From Clostridiales bacterium (GTDB lineage: Bacteria; Bacillota; Limnochordia; Darwinibacteriales; B1SED10-159): a DNA stretch of 53,499 nucleotides. The position numbers were made by a program, and so were the translations under genes. The stretch covers positions 1 to 53,499 of the forward strand of contig PUOC01000206.1 of assembly GCA_003551965.1 (NCBI GenBank). Reading direction: 5' to 3'. A model generated the notes under the pieces. That model saw nothing but the letters and a program-made list of their open reading frames with translations. It was not told where the DNA came from and did not search any database. Shown here one piece after another: positions 8,224-16,405 of the stretch (within the stretch, counting starts at the first letter, position 1; each line of letters opens with the position of its first letter).

Positions 8224-9159
8224 ATGGACAGCACGCAACCCCTGACCTTTGAATACCGCCAACCGTCGGACTTTCCTTTTCTGCTCTGCCGCAACGAAAG
8301 CCGCCCCCATCGCCACAGCCAAGGCAACCTGATCTATTTCCACTGGCACCGGGAAATGGAATTTCTGTATGTAAGACAAGGCCGAATGCTCTTTGATATT
8401 CAGGGCCAAGCGGTTGCCGCCAAGGCCGGAGAAGCCGTTATGCTCAACCGAGAGGTCCTGCATGGAGGACGCCCCCAGGGAAGAGAACGCTGCATCGTTT
8501 ATGCCATGGTATTTGAACCGAGTCTTCTGCGCTTTGCCGCCACCGATGAGTGTCAAACCCTTTATGTCGACCCCTTTGTCCACAACCGCCTGCGCATGCC
8601 CCATCATATCTCCGGCTGCCGCCCTTGGGAGCGGCGGATCATCGCTGCGCTGGAAGATATTGCGGTTGTCGGCGCCGTTCCTGCGCCTGGGCGCAAACTG
8701 CGGATCAAACTGAAGTTGTATGAGATCTTCCTGGAATTGGTTCTCAGCGGCTGCTGCTGCGCAGAGCCTCCCAGTGCCGCATCCGAAGCCGTGGGCCGCT
8801 GGAAACAGGTGACCAACTTCGTAGAGGAACACTACCAGCGGCGCATTTACATCGAGGAGCTGGCTGACGCGGCAGGTTTCAGTACCGACCATTTCTACAG
8901 GCGTTTCCGGAACGTCTTCCGCCAAACGCCCCTGGCTTTTATCAATCGTTACCGCACTTCAAAGGCTATGGAACGCCTTTGGTATACCGACACGCCCATT
9001 CAGACGATTGCACTGGATGTGGGATTCTCCAACGCCAACTACTTCACTCGGGTATTCAAGGCCGTCAACGGCTGTACTCCCCGCCAGTACCGTCGCATGG
9101 CAGCAGGTCAAAGCCACTCCAGTCGGACGGATCCGCACTATTCTTTCTATCTGCACTGA
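8224..9159 (+). CDS. AraC-family transcriptional regulator with N-terminal cupin
   Basis: A 311-residue regulator. Residues about 20-110 form an AraC-type cupin sensing domain (FHWHREMEFLYV, DIQGQAVAAKAGEAVMLN). Residues about 205-305 hold two helix-turn-helix motifs (IYIEELADAAGFSTDHFYRR and TIALDVGFSNANYFTRVFK). The start is ATG 8224, eight bases after AAAGGAG; an in-frame GTG at 8215 overlaps that site. It is divergent from the GH63-like, binding-protein and GH36 genes, 101 bp away. The usual inference is that it activates that cluster on binding its sugar. No operator could be assigned with confidence. Confidence 0.88.
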   Translation: MDSTQPLTFEYRQPSDFPFLLCRNESRPHRHSQGNLIYFHWHREMEFLYVRQGRMLFDIQGQAVAAKAGEAVMLNREVLHGGRPQGRERCIVYAMVFEPSLLRFAATDECQTLYVDPFVHNRLRMPHHISGCRPWERRIIAALEDIAVVGAVPAPGRKLRIKLKLYEIFLELVLSGCCCAEPPSAASEAVGRWKQVTNFVEEHYQRRIYIEELADAAGFSTDHFYRRFRNVFRQTPLAFINRYRTSKAMERLWYTDTPIQTIALDVGFSNANYFTRVFKAVNGCTPRQYRRMAAGQSHSSRTDPHYSFYLH

Positions 9160-9190
9160 TACCTGGCTTGGGTACAGATCCGCGGAAGAC

Positions 9191-9221
9191 AAAAAAGACC
9201 TTTCGGTTGTGGCAAAAGGCC
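9191..9221 (-). terminator. Probable intrinsic terminator of the leftward nagB/ankyrin transcript
   Basis: On the minus strand GGCCTTT pairs with AAAGGTC (one G-U) around a short loop and is followed by six T residues. It is 115 bases beyond the ankyrin stop and near the convergent AraC stop. No other terminator was seen in this interval. Confidence 0.5.
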
Positions 9222-9335
9222 TCGCCCAGTGATTCTGACGGTGATCATACCTCAAGATAGTTCGCTTCATCTCCAAAAAACCTCTGCAGCCAAAACATCC
9301 AAGGCGCGCCAGCGGCAAAGCCAAAACCGTCCGTC

Positions 9336-10106
9336 CTAAGGCTGCACCGCCCGCTCTAGTTCCTTGTAGACATCGCTATGGAGCAGAAACAGGTTTTCCT
9401 GCGCATGATCATAGGCGGTGCGGCCTTTGGAATCCACGGCCCTCGGATCTAAACCGGAATGGAGCAGATAGCGCACTACATTGGGATTTTCGTTGAGAGC
9501 AGCTGCCGCCATCAGTGGTGTGACGCCATCCTCAGCCTTCACGTCCAGTTCTGCCCCAGCCATGAGCAGCGCCGTCAGAACCTCGGGATTGGAGTTGAAG
9601 CCCGCGGCAAACAGGACGGGCGGCCAACCGCTTCTAGTTCGGTGGCTGACATCGGCCCCAGCGTCGATTAGACAAGCGGTGATCTCTGGATTTTTGTTGC
9701 TGATTGCAGCGAACACCAACGGTGTCCAACCGGCTTCGGTCGTCTGACCAACATCAGCACCGGCATCAAGCAGCGCTTTTATCACAGTTCTGCTGGGATT
9801 TTCCATGGCAGCCAGCATCAAGGCCGTGCCGCCGCCGGCGTTCTCAATGTCCAGCTCCGCTCCGGCATCCAGTAGAATTTCAATCACGTCCACGGTTGTG
9901 TGTTTGAGGGCGGCTACCATCAGGGGCGTCCCGCCATTCAAGTTCTGCACATTGACATCAACACCTCGTTCAACAGCTTCTTTCACAGCTGCAGTGTTTT
10001 TCTCCTCAACATAACGGAAAAACTCTGCCATAGTGACAGCCTCTGCGCTGGGAGCAATCCATGCCACAGCCAAAACGACCGCGAGCAGAAGCGATGTCTT
10101 GTGCAT
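9336..10106 (-). CDS. Exported ankyrin-repeat protein
   Basis: A 256-residue protein with a signal peptide (MHKTSLLLAVVLAVAW, likely cut after SAEA) followed by about six ankyrin repeats filling the rest of the chain. Typical repeat ends such as LLDAGADV and openings such as GGTPLMVAA are present. Several repeats carry an Asn-Pro insertion before the second helix (ENPSRTVIKALL, KNPEITACLI, SNPEVLTALL, ENPNVVRYLL). No catalytic domain is present, so a protein-binding role outside the cytoplasmic membrane is inferred. The start is ATG 10106, nine bases after GGGAAGG; the in-frame ATG at 10115 directly abuts that site. It is the last gene of the leftward sugar group, 82 bp after nagB. Confidence 0.82.
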   Translation of the reverse strand: MHKTSLLLAVVLAVAWIAPSAEAVTMAEFFRYVEEKNTAAVKEAVERGVDVNVQNLNGGTPLMVAALKHTTVDVIEILLDAGAELDIENAGGGTALMLAAMENPSRTVIKALLDAGADVGQTTEAGWTPLVFAAISNKNPEITACLIDAGADVSHRTRSGWPPVLFAAGFNSNPEVLTALLMAGAELDVKAEDGVTPLMAAAALNENPNVVRYLLHSGLDPRAVDSKGRTAYDHAQENLFLLHSDVYKELERAVQP

Positions 10107-10188
10107 ACGTACCATCCTTCCCTCTGCAGGACAACTCTTTCAACTCTTGACTCCCTGCTTTTAGTTGGAGCATAGGATACAATGGACC

Positions 10189-10959
10189 CTATGGATTGCG
10201 CATGATCTCTCTGGCTGCATCGCGATCAAGAAACAGTGTGGCGTCACGGTGTGTCCGCAGAATAGATGCCGGGCATGCAGTGGATATGGGGCCCGCTAGG
10301 CATTTCTTAACGGCCTGGGCTTTGCGTCCCTCGGGAACAATGGAGAGGATCTTCTTCGATGCCATGATCGCAGGTATAGTCAAAGTGATCGCCTGTTTGG
10401 GAACATCGTCAAGGGTATCAAACCAGCCTTCACCCAACTGCTGTTTGCGGCAAGTTTCATCGAGTTCAACGATTTTCACCCAATGCGGATCGTTGAAGTC
10501 AGCCACCGGCGGGTCGTTGAAGGCGATATGCCCATTCTCCCCAATGCCGATAAACCCAAGATCGATGGGGTTGTCCTTCAGCAGCCTCTCATAGCGCCGG
10601 CATTCGGCGTCCACATCGTCTGCATCGCCTTCAATATACTCGAATCCAGCTGGCTGAAACGGCTTCTCTACCCGCTCGCGCAGCCAGAGGCGGAAACTAG
10701 CAGGATGGTCCGGGGCCATGTCCTTATACTCGTCGAGATGATAGCCATGCACTCGCTGCCATGGTATCGTCTGTTGAGAGAGCCCCTCAATAAACGGAAA
10801 TTGGGAAGCACCCGTGGAAAACAGCCAATTCACCAGGGATGTACCGCCTCCCGAAAGGGTTGCGGCGGCTTCCCGGGCAGCCGCCTCACCTGCTTCCTCT
10901 TTGTCTGCGTAGATCTTCACGCGCAGATTGTCAATGATCTTTTCGTCCAGTGGTTTCAT
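10189..10959 (-). CDS. nagB: Glucosamine-6-phosphate deaminase
   Basis: A 256-residue enzyme of the NagB/RpiA/6PGL-like superfamily. It should convert glucosamine 6-phosphate to fructose 6-phosphate and ammonia. Visible family signatures are SGGGTSLVNWL (phosphate loop), HGYHLDEYKDM (catalytic Asp region), GIGENGHIAFNDPP (His and Asn of the active site) and the late QAVKKCLAGPIS. Length agrees with bacterial NagB. The start ATG 10959 follows TTAGGAGG with good spacing, although the frame extends 32 codons further upstream. The downstream partner is the ankyrin gene; upstream is 277 bp of GC-rich non-coding sequence and then the alpha/beta hydrolase. No nagA deacetylase is present in the window. 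Confidence 0.87.
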   Translation of the reverse strand: MKPLDEKIIDNLRVKIYADKEEAGEAAAREAAATLSGGGTSLVNWLFSTGASQFPFIEGLSQQTIPWQRVHGYHLDEYKDMAPDHPASFRLWLRERVEKPFQPAGFEYIEGDADDVDAECRRYERLLKDNPIDLGFIGIGENGHIAFNDPPVADFNDPHWVKIVELDETCRKQQLGEGWFDTLDDVPKQAITLTIPAIMASKKILSIVPEGRKAQAVKKCLAGPISTACPASILRTHRDATLFLDRDAAREIMRNP

Positions 10960-11049
10960 GCCAAAACCTCCTAATTTTCGCAAGACCGCGGTCCAGAAAT
11001 GATGAATGGCTGAACATGCACCGCGGGACAGGGCTGTCAGCTCCGCCAA

Positions 11050-11071
11050 CCGCACGCGCCCCGGCGTGCGG
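11050..11071. repeat. GC-rich inverted repeat in the hydrolase-nagB interval
   Basis: CCGCACGC (11050-11057) and GCGTGCGG (11064-11071) form a perfect 8-bp stem with a 6-base loop. It lies in 277 bp of non-coding sequence between the hydrolase stop and the nagB start. No T-tract follows, so it is more likely an mRNA structural element or operator than a terminator. Confidence 0.4.
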
Positions 11072-11236
11072 CGCCCATCCAGCGGACGACAGCGGCTGCC
11101 GGGTGCAAGGTACGGCAGCGATCCGGGAACAACATGATCGTCCGGTTATCTGGTCCGGCGCTATTGATGCAGTGCTGTGGCAAGGCCTTTTTGTCCTGTT
11201 GAAAATGCGCGGGCCTCTCAGTTTGGTAAGGAGCCG

Positions 11237-12049
11237 TCAGTTTTTGGGAAACTGCGTGTCCAAAAACCCGTCGATATATCGGCGGCAGGCCTCCACATGG
11301 GCTTCGGGATCGATGGATTTTGAAGGCACTTCCTCTAATTCCGAACCGGGAATGTCGTGCTTGAGCTGTTGGGCATAGGCAAAGGGGTGAATCGGGTCCT
11401 GCTGGCAGCCAAGAATCAAAGTCGGAATTTCTAGTGACTGCAGCTGTTCGCGATTTTCCACGGGAACCTGTTTGGGAAAGGATTCCAGGCGAATCGCCCG
11501 TTCCTGGGCCGCTTCCTTTTCGAACTGATCCAACAGCGACTGTGCCGCAGCGGGGTATTCCCGTTCCATCAGCGTAAAGCCTTCAAACTTGGTAAAAATC
11601 TGCCGGCCCTGTTCGGGGCCGAACTTGCGGATCAGCGCACCGACATAGGCGAACACCTGCAGGTGTTCGGGAAAGGGAGTATACAAAAAAGCGGGGCGGG
11701 AAAGAACAAGGCCCTTGACCCGGGTGCGGTGGCGAACGGCCAGCGACAGGGCCACAGCCGCGCCGAGGGAAATACCGCCGATCACAGCCGACGAAATGTT
11801 CAAGTGATCCAGCAAAGCAACCACATCATCGCCAAAGGTAACAAAGTCCATGCGATCCGGATCCCCCATGGGACGGGTGCGGCCGTGGGCTCGGAAATCC
11901 ATGCTGATCACTCGCTGCTCCGGTCCCGGTGGATATACGTCTAACGTCTGCTGGCAGTCGCCGCCTAAACCATGTTGGAAAACAAAGGGCATGCCTTCGC
12001 CTGCATCTTCGTAGTAGAACACGATGCCTTCGTGTTTGAACTCAGGCAT
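11237..12049 (-). CDS. Alpha/beta-fold hydrolase
   Basis: A 270-residue soluble hydrolase. The oxyanion segment FQHGLGGD is near residue 25, the nucleophile elbow GGISLGAAV near residue 92, an acid in LILGCQQDPIH near residue 215, and the late His is probably in DPEAHVEACR near residue 250. It acts on an ester, lactone or similar bond; no substrate can be assigned. The chosen ATG 12049 follows GGAAAGGAAG and overlaps the end of the isomerase gene by 8 bp, implying translational coupling. The context (dehydrogenase, oxidoreductase, isomerase) would suit a sugar lactone or acyl-sugar substrate, which is inference. Confidence 0.8.
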   Translation of the reverse strand: MPEFKHEGIVFYYEDAGEGMPFVFQHGLGGDCQQTLDVYPPGPEQRVISMDFRAHGRTRPMGDPDRMDFVTFGDDVVALLDHLNISSAVIGGISLGAAVALSLAVRHRTRVKGLVLSRPAFLYTPFPEHLQVFAYVGALIRKFGPEQGRQIFTKFEGFTLMEREYPAAAQSLLDQFEKEAAQERAIRLESFPKQVPVENREQLQSLEIPTLILGCQQDPIHPFAYAQQLKHDIPGSELEEVPSKSIDPEAHVEACRRYIDGFLDTQFPKN

Positions 12050-12896
12050 GGAAATGGCTTCCTTTCCCTCGTCCTTGAAGCTTTCTGCGGGCAAACTCTA
12101 TGGAGGCCGCAGCATCTTCTTCGGCGAAACCGTGCAGGATAAAGGGTCCCTGATACGGCGTCTCCTCAATCAGGCTGAGGTACAGATCCACATCGAGCAT
12201 TCCCTGGCCAAAGGGCACATCACCCGTATGGCCCTGGAGGAAGTCTTTGCCGTGAACCAGCACCAGATCATCACCGAGCAGATCAAATGCTTCGGTCAGC
12301 ACCGCGTCCATGTCATTCGGTTCGCAGTACAGCAGTATATTTGCCGCATCCATGATCACCTTTAGGCGCGTACTTTCCATGGTATCCAACAGTGTTCGTC
12401 CCGCCTGGGCCGAGCAGACGACGTTGTGATACTCCGGCTCAAAACCCAAGATAACCCCGCTGTCCTGGGTGCGCTCCAGCGCTTCTTCCACCGACGCCAG
12501 CATATCCTCCCAGGCCTCGGGCGTGCGGTTATCCGGATGGTGTTTCCACATATTGTCGGGATCCCTGGTTCCAGTACACAGAGTCAGACAGTGCGTGCCC
12601 AAGTCCACGGCAGCCTGTGACAGTTTTTCCAGATAATTCATTCCGGCACGCCGTATTGAGGGGTCGGGATGGGCCATATTGTAGGTGGCCGACAGCGCAG
12701 CAATTGCCAGGCCGCGGTCGTCAACAGCTTGTTTAATCTTTCTAAGACCCGCGCGCCGTTCTGTTTGGGGCTGGTCCAAGAGTGAAGGATCCGGCAGCTT
12801 GAACTGCATCCATTGCAGGCCATGTTCGGACACGGCCGCCAGCGTTTGTTCCACATCGTCCCGGTCAAAGGTCCGAGCTAAAATACCTAATTCCAT
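12042..12896 (-). CDS. Sugar phosphate isomerase/epimerase (xylose isomerase-like TIM barrel)
   Basis: A 284-residue TIM-barrel protein of the AP_endonuc_2 family. Likely metal-binding strand ends are ILGFEPEYHN (Glu near 150), KVIMDAANIL (Asp near 184), LVHGKDF (His near 215) and ILHGFAEEDA near 262. Family members isomerise or epimerise keto sugars, inositols or sugar acids. The ATG immediately follows the TGA of the oxidoreductase gene, with GGAAGG upstream inside that gene, so the two are co-translated. Together with the neighbouring Gfo/Idh enzyme it probably forms an oxidation plus isomerisation step for an uncommon sugar or polyol. Confidence 0.84.
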   Translation of the reverse strand: MELGILARTFDRDDVEQTLAAVSEHGLQWMQFKLPDPSLLDQPQTERRAGLRKIKQAVDDRGLAIAALSATYNMAHPDPSIRRAGMNYLEKLSQAAVDLGTHCLTLCTGTRDPDNMWKHHPDNRTPEAWEDMLASVEEALERTQDSGVILGFEPEYHNVVCSAQAGRTLLDTMESTRLKVIMDAANILLYCEPNDMDAVLTEAFDLLGDDLVLVHGKDFLQGHTGDVPFGQGMLDVDLYLSLIEETPYQGPFILHGFAEEDAAASIEFARRKLQGRGKGSHFHA

Positions 12897-13973
12897 TCAA
12901 ACACGTCCTTCCGATATTTCCTGCGGCCGCTGCGGCTTGCCGGTTTCCACCGAACGGTTAATCGCCGCCATGATGCGCATGGCGGCCACTCCATCGCCGA
13001 CATGGGGGTTTGGCACGGTTCCCTGGACAATGCAGCGGGCAAAGGCTTCCACCTGCCTGCGGTAAAAATGGGCATCGGCTCCAAGAAGCCGGTGATACTG
13101 ACCGGTTTCCGTCGAAAAACACTCGACATCGCTGGACTTTAAGTACCAGGGAAGATAGGTTTTGCCCACAATGCTGCCCTTTTCTCCATAGATCTGGAAC
13201 CCTTCGTGCCAGTCCATGCGCACAGCCACGGTTAGGTCCAAGTGGCCGACACTGCCATCGGCAAAGTCTGCAGAGACAAACCAGCAGTGCGCTCCGAACT
13301 TCTCTGCCAAACGCGCCTGGACCATCACGATCTCCCCGCCGAGAAATCGGGCGGTGTCGATGAGGTGGCTGCCGTGGGTAAGCATGTAATAGCGGCGCCG
13401 ATCGGTCTCTTTGGGGTTTTCCTCGGGAACCCGTCTCTGGCTGCTGGTGACCGCAACGGGCAGCAGGTTGTCGGTCATCGTATAGCGATAGGTCGAATCA
13501 CAATACCACGCCTTTAAGGCCAGCATGCCCCCCATCTCTTCGTCTATGAACCGCTTGGCAAATTCGATGCCTGGATCGTACCGCTTCATATGGCCCACCT
13601 GGAGAACACAGCCAGACTCCTCCACAGCCTTTTCCAGCTGCAAGCACTCTGCGATGTCCAATCCGAGCGGTTTTTCCAGCAGCACGTGTTTTCCGGCCTG
13701 CAGGGCGCACAGTGCCAAAGGAACGTGGAACGCGTCCGCCGTGGCAATGATCACGGCATCGACCTTTTGGTCCGCGAGCATGTCATCATAGTCCAGATAG
13801 CTTCTCTGCGGTTCATGGATCGAAGCCATGCGCTCCACCAGATCCGGGGCCGAGTCGCAGATGGCGTAGAGCATTGCATTGTCTGCTTTGCGGCAGGACT
13901 CAAAATGTGCGTTCTGTGCAATAGGCCCGCACCCCAAAACACCCATGCGGATGGGAACCGAAACCTTTGTCAC
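12897..13973 (-). CDS. Gfo/Idh/MocA family NAD(P)-dependent oxidoreductase
   Basis: A 358-residue oxidoreductase. The N-terminal Rossmann fold has GVLGCGPIAQNAH, then VIIATADAFH and the family hallmark GKHVLLEKPLGLD. The C-terminal alpha/beta domain contains HGSHLIDTARFLGG with the typical active-site His-x3-Asp. Relatives oxidise or reduce sugars, inositols or their acids with NAD(P). The start GTG 13973 lies 7 bases after AAAGGAGG. It is directly joined to the downstream isomerase gene. The substrate is unknown. Confidence 0.88.
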   Translation of the reverse strand: MTKVSVPIRMGVLGCGPIAQNAHFESCRKADNAMLYAICDSAPDLVERMASIHEPQRSYLDYDDMLADQKVDAVIIATADAFHVPLALCALQAGKHVLLEKPLGLDIAECLQLEKAVEESGCVLQVGHMKRYDPGIEFAKRFIDEEMGGMLALKAWYCDSTYRYTMTDNLLPVAVTSSQRRVPEENPKETDRRRYYMLTHGSHLIDTARFLGGEIVMVQARLAEKFGAHCWFVSADFADGSVGHLDLTVAVRMDWHEGFQIYGEKGSIVGKTYLPWYLKSSDVECFSTETGQYHRLLGADAHFYRRQVEAFARCIVQGTVPNPHVGDGVAAMRIMAAINRSVETGKPQRPQEISEGRV

Positions 13974-14102
13974 GACAACGCCTCCTTTTCCCTGCGGGAT
14001 CAGCATTACTCTGCCATTGCTTCGACTCCTGGCAGTTCGAACCCTGCATAATCACTCGTCTGTGCATTCGGAAGGCATAAACCGCTGCGCCCGAAGGCAT
14101 TG

Positions 14103-15191
14103 CTAGACTGGCTTCGGGGGTGTGACGCCTACTTCGGCGCCGATCTCCTGCAGCTCTTGCCATACCTTTTCCGGAAGCGGTATGCCTTGCTGCGCGCATT
14201 CCTGTTCATGGAGGTACTCCTTGAACCCCGCATAGTACACTTGGCTGTGTCCCTGGGCAGGAGGCGCCTCCCGCAGTGCCTGCAGCATCTGGTCCATGTC
14301 CCGTTTCACGTCCTTTGGATCCCGAAACAGGTCGAGGCGGAGGGCTGCAAAGAAATGGCATACCCGCCCCGCCGTTTCGCCCGCGTCGGAAACATCCTGG
14401 CCAAATGTTCCGCCGGATAAGACAGCTGTGAAAATGTCGACCATGGCAGCTAGTCCGTAGCCCTTATGGCCGCCTCTGATCTCTCCAAGGCCGCCCAAGG
14501 GAAGTATGCCGCCGCCAAGTTGGCGCACGATGCCATCCAGCAATTTTTCCGCATCGCGGGTGGGTTGGCCGTCTTGCCCCACAGCCCAGCCCTCGGGCAG
14601 CGGCTGCCCCTCTCTGCGGTATGTTTCGATCTTGCCCCGGGTCACCGTGGTGGTTGACATATCAAGCACAAAAGCGGGCTGTTGTTCGGCGGGCACAGCC
14701 ACCGCCAGCGGGTTGGTCCCAAAAAACCGGTCTCTGGCAAACGTGGGCACGCCCAATGCCGCCGTGTTCGTCATGGCAATACCAATCATGTCCCGGGGCA
14801 GAGCCATCATGGCATAGTAGCCGGCAATGCCGAAGTGATTGGAGTCGCGGACCGCTGCAAGTCCTGCTCCGTGCTCTGCGGCCCGTTCCACGGTATCTGC
14901 CATCACCCTGCGGCTTATGTGCAGGCCAATGGCACCTTCCGCGTCCACCGTGGTGGAAATCGGCGTGCTCTTCAGCACCCGTCCCTGTGTACCAGGGATC
15001 ATGATACCTTGGCGGATGCCGTTGATGTAGCGTCTCAGCCTGGCGGTCCCATGGCTTCCGATCCCTCGGGCATCGGCAGCCACCAGAATTTCTGCCGAGT
15101 CCTCCGCTTCTTCGGCCGAGAGGCCTTCATGCAGAAAAATGGTCCGGCAGAAGTTCGTCAATTCTTGGTTCGAGATTCGTGTGTGGGTCAT
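14103..15191 (-). CDS. Malate/L-lactate dehydrogenase family oxidoreductase (Ldh_2)
   Basis: A 362-residue NAD(P)-dependent dehydrogenase of the Ldh_2 family (malate, sulfolactate, ureidoglycolate, 2,3-diketogulonate reductases), a fold unrelated to classical lactate dehydrogenase. Visible signatures are ADARGIGSHGTARL, RDSNHFGIAGYYAM (with the catalytic His), FFGTNPLAVAVP and GGHKGYGLAAMVDI. It reduces a 2-oxo acid or oxidises a 2-hydroxy acid; the substrate is open. ATG 15191 follows GGAG by 7 bases, and that site lies inside a perfect hairpin (15198-15221). It is upstream of the Gfo/Idh gene by 129 bp, probably in the same sugar-acid pathway. Confidence 0.87.
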   Translation of the reverse strand: MTHTRISNQELTNFCRTIFLHEGLSAEEAEDSAEILVAADARGIGSHGTARLRRYINGIRQGIMIPGTQGRVLKSTPISTTVDAEGAIGLHISRRVMADTVERAAEHGAGLAAVRDSNHFGIAGYYAMMALPRDMIGIAMTNTAALGVPTFARDRFFGTNPLAVAVPAEQQPAFVLDMSTTTVTRGKIETYRREGQPLPEGWAVGQDGQPTRDAEKLLDGIVRQLGGGILPLGGLGEIRGGHKGYGLAAMVDIFTAVLSGGTFGQDVSDAGETAGRVCHFFAALRLDLFRDPKDVKRDMDQMLQALREAPPAQGHSQVYYAGFKEYLHEQECAQQGIPLPEKVWQELQEIGAEVGVTPPKPV

Positions 15192-15197
15192 TGTGGA

Positions 15198-15221
15198 GCT
15201 CCGGTAACCTAAGACCGGAGC
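15198..15221 (-). promoter_or_regulatory. Hairpin sequestering the ribosome binding site of the Ldh_2 gene
   Basis: GCTCCGGT and ACCGGAGC form a perfect 8-bp stem with an 8-base loop. The 3' arm on the minus strand contains the GGAG that serves ATG 15191. If the stem forms it would hide the ribosome binding site. No T-tract follows. Confidence 0.4.
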
Positions 15222-15342
15222 CCTCTTCACCTCACTTTCAGCTTTTGGGGAACCGTTCGCTGCCAGCGTCCGAAAGCCCTGTTAGCCCCGGATACCAAAT
15301 TGATAGCAGGCACGGAAACGGTTCCCAGGAGGTATGGATCCA

Positions 15343-15837
15343 CTATCCAAACAGGAAGTGGGCAATGGTGCCGCTCAATGGGGGAACAAGAATCACGGCC
15401 GCCAGCTTCAAGACAACGAAGCGCGGCCCCAGAAAAGCAAATTCGAAGGGCAAATGCCCGACATTGTGCATGGCCCAGCCGGTAATCATGGCGATGGCGG
15501 TACCGGTCCCTACCGCGTCTCGAAACACCGCGTCAAATAGGGGAAAGAAGGAAAACGGACCGCCCTGGACTAAAGCACCGATGAACGGTGCAATCACAAT
15601 ACCCCGCCAACCCGCCTCCTCGCCCAGCCAACGGGACAGTGCTTCCCCCGGGAGCACGGTCTGCAGAAGACCGGCAACCGTGAAGGCCGCAGCCAGAATC
15701 GGCAGTACATTGACAAACATGTCGCGCCCTGTCTGCACGGCCTTCTTATGGGTATCGTCACCGCGGCGATACGCAACGGCAAATAGCACCGCCGCCAGGA
15801 TCAAAAGCGCCACAAAGGCATTACGCACGGCTGTCAC
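15343..15837 (-). CDS. Half-size integral membrane permease-like protein (YraQ/ArsP-like), second of pair
   Basis: A 164-residue, strongly hydrophobic protein with about four to five membrane segments. It shares with its upstream neighbour the patterns RWLGEEAGWRG, a Gly-Gly-Pro loop (VQGGPFSFFPL), GTAIAMITGWA and a final Arg-x8-Pro-P segment. This resembles one half of the UPF0718/ArsP_1 permease fold, in which full-size members have about eight segments. The substrate is unknown. The GTG start overlaps the end of the first half gene by 17 bp, so the two products are probably made in equal amounts and form a heterodimer. They lie downstream of the ornithine cluster on the same strand. Confidence 0.6.
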   Translation of the reverse strand: MTAVRNAFVALLILAAVLFAVAYRRGDDTHKKAVQTGRDMFVNVLPILAAAFTVAGLLQTVLPGEALSRWLGEEAGWRGIVIAPFIGALVQGGPFSFFPLFDAVFRDAVGTGTAIAMITGWAMHNVGHLPFEFAFLGPRFVVLKLAAVILVPPLSGTIAHFLFG

Positions 15838-16381
15838 CGCCCTTGTTCGTCTGCTTCAGGGCTTCCGCGTCCAGGCGAATTTTTTCAGTCAATCCCGGCA
15901 GCAGCGTATTGACGAGAATGCCCAGCAGAATCGGAAATAGGAAGGTCACAGCGAGCCGGATCAGTGTTAGATCAACGCCCACAATGGCCAGTTCCAAGGG
16001 AATGCGCCCCAGGCTCCACGCCGTCTTGCCGGTCACGAAGCTGATCACCGTCCCAATCTGCGCCCCGGATACAAGCAGGGTTGCCATCAGCGGATAGAAG
16101 AAGAACGGACCGCCGGGAACGATGGCTCCAGCTAAAGCACCCAGGACAGGGCCTTTCCAGCCGGCCTGTTCACCAAGCCAACGGGATATCAGCTCCCGAG
16201 GAATCAAATTGAAGATAAGTCCGGCCACGAAAAAGGCTACCACTAGGAGAGGAAATAGGGTGACAAGCATGCGCACGCCTCGGAATAGACCGTCGAAAAG
16301 GAGTTCAAAACCTCCTTGATACATGGCCGCTCCAGATAACAGGACAACAGCAACCAACATGCCCCTAAACGTCGACTTCAC
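15821..16381 (-). CDS. Half-size integral membrane permease-like protein (YraQ/ArsP-like), first of pair
   Basis: A 186-residue membrane protein with four to five predicted segments and a charged C-terminal tail. Matching its partner, it has RWLGEQAGWKGP, PGGPFFFYPLMA, GTVISFVTGKTAW and a late LTLIRLAVTFLFP segment, so the two are paralogues from a gene duplication. The GTG start follows GAGGAG. I assign it to the YraQ/ArsP-like permease type by pattern only. It begins 241 bp after the MutL-like gene and may belong to the ornithine transcript or have its own promoter. An inverted repeat (16406-16418/16482-16494) lies upstream. Confidence 0.6.
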   Translation of the reverse strand: MKSTFRGMLVAVVLLSGAAMYQGGFELLFDGLFRGVRMLVTLFPLLVVAFFVAGLIFNLIPRELISRWLGEQAGWKGPVLGALAGAIVPGGPFFFYPLMATLLVSGAQIGTVISFVTGKTAWSLGRIPLELAIVGVDLTLIRLAVTFLFPILLGILVNTLLPGLTEKIRLDAEALKQTNKGGDSRA

Positions 16382-16405
16382 GGTAATCTCCTCACTCCAC
16401 GCATA

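Noticed and set aside
13995-14045. GGTTCGAAC on the minus strand, resembling a tRNA T-loop
   Set aside because: No 7-bp acceptor stem, D-arm or anticodon arm could be placed around it.
15343-16381. Reading the two small membrane proteins as spore maturation proteins SpmA/SpmB
   Set aside because: The Gly-Gly-Pro loop and the RWLGE-AGW pattern fit YraQ/ArsP-like permeases better than the nucleoside-recognition domain.
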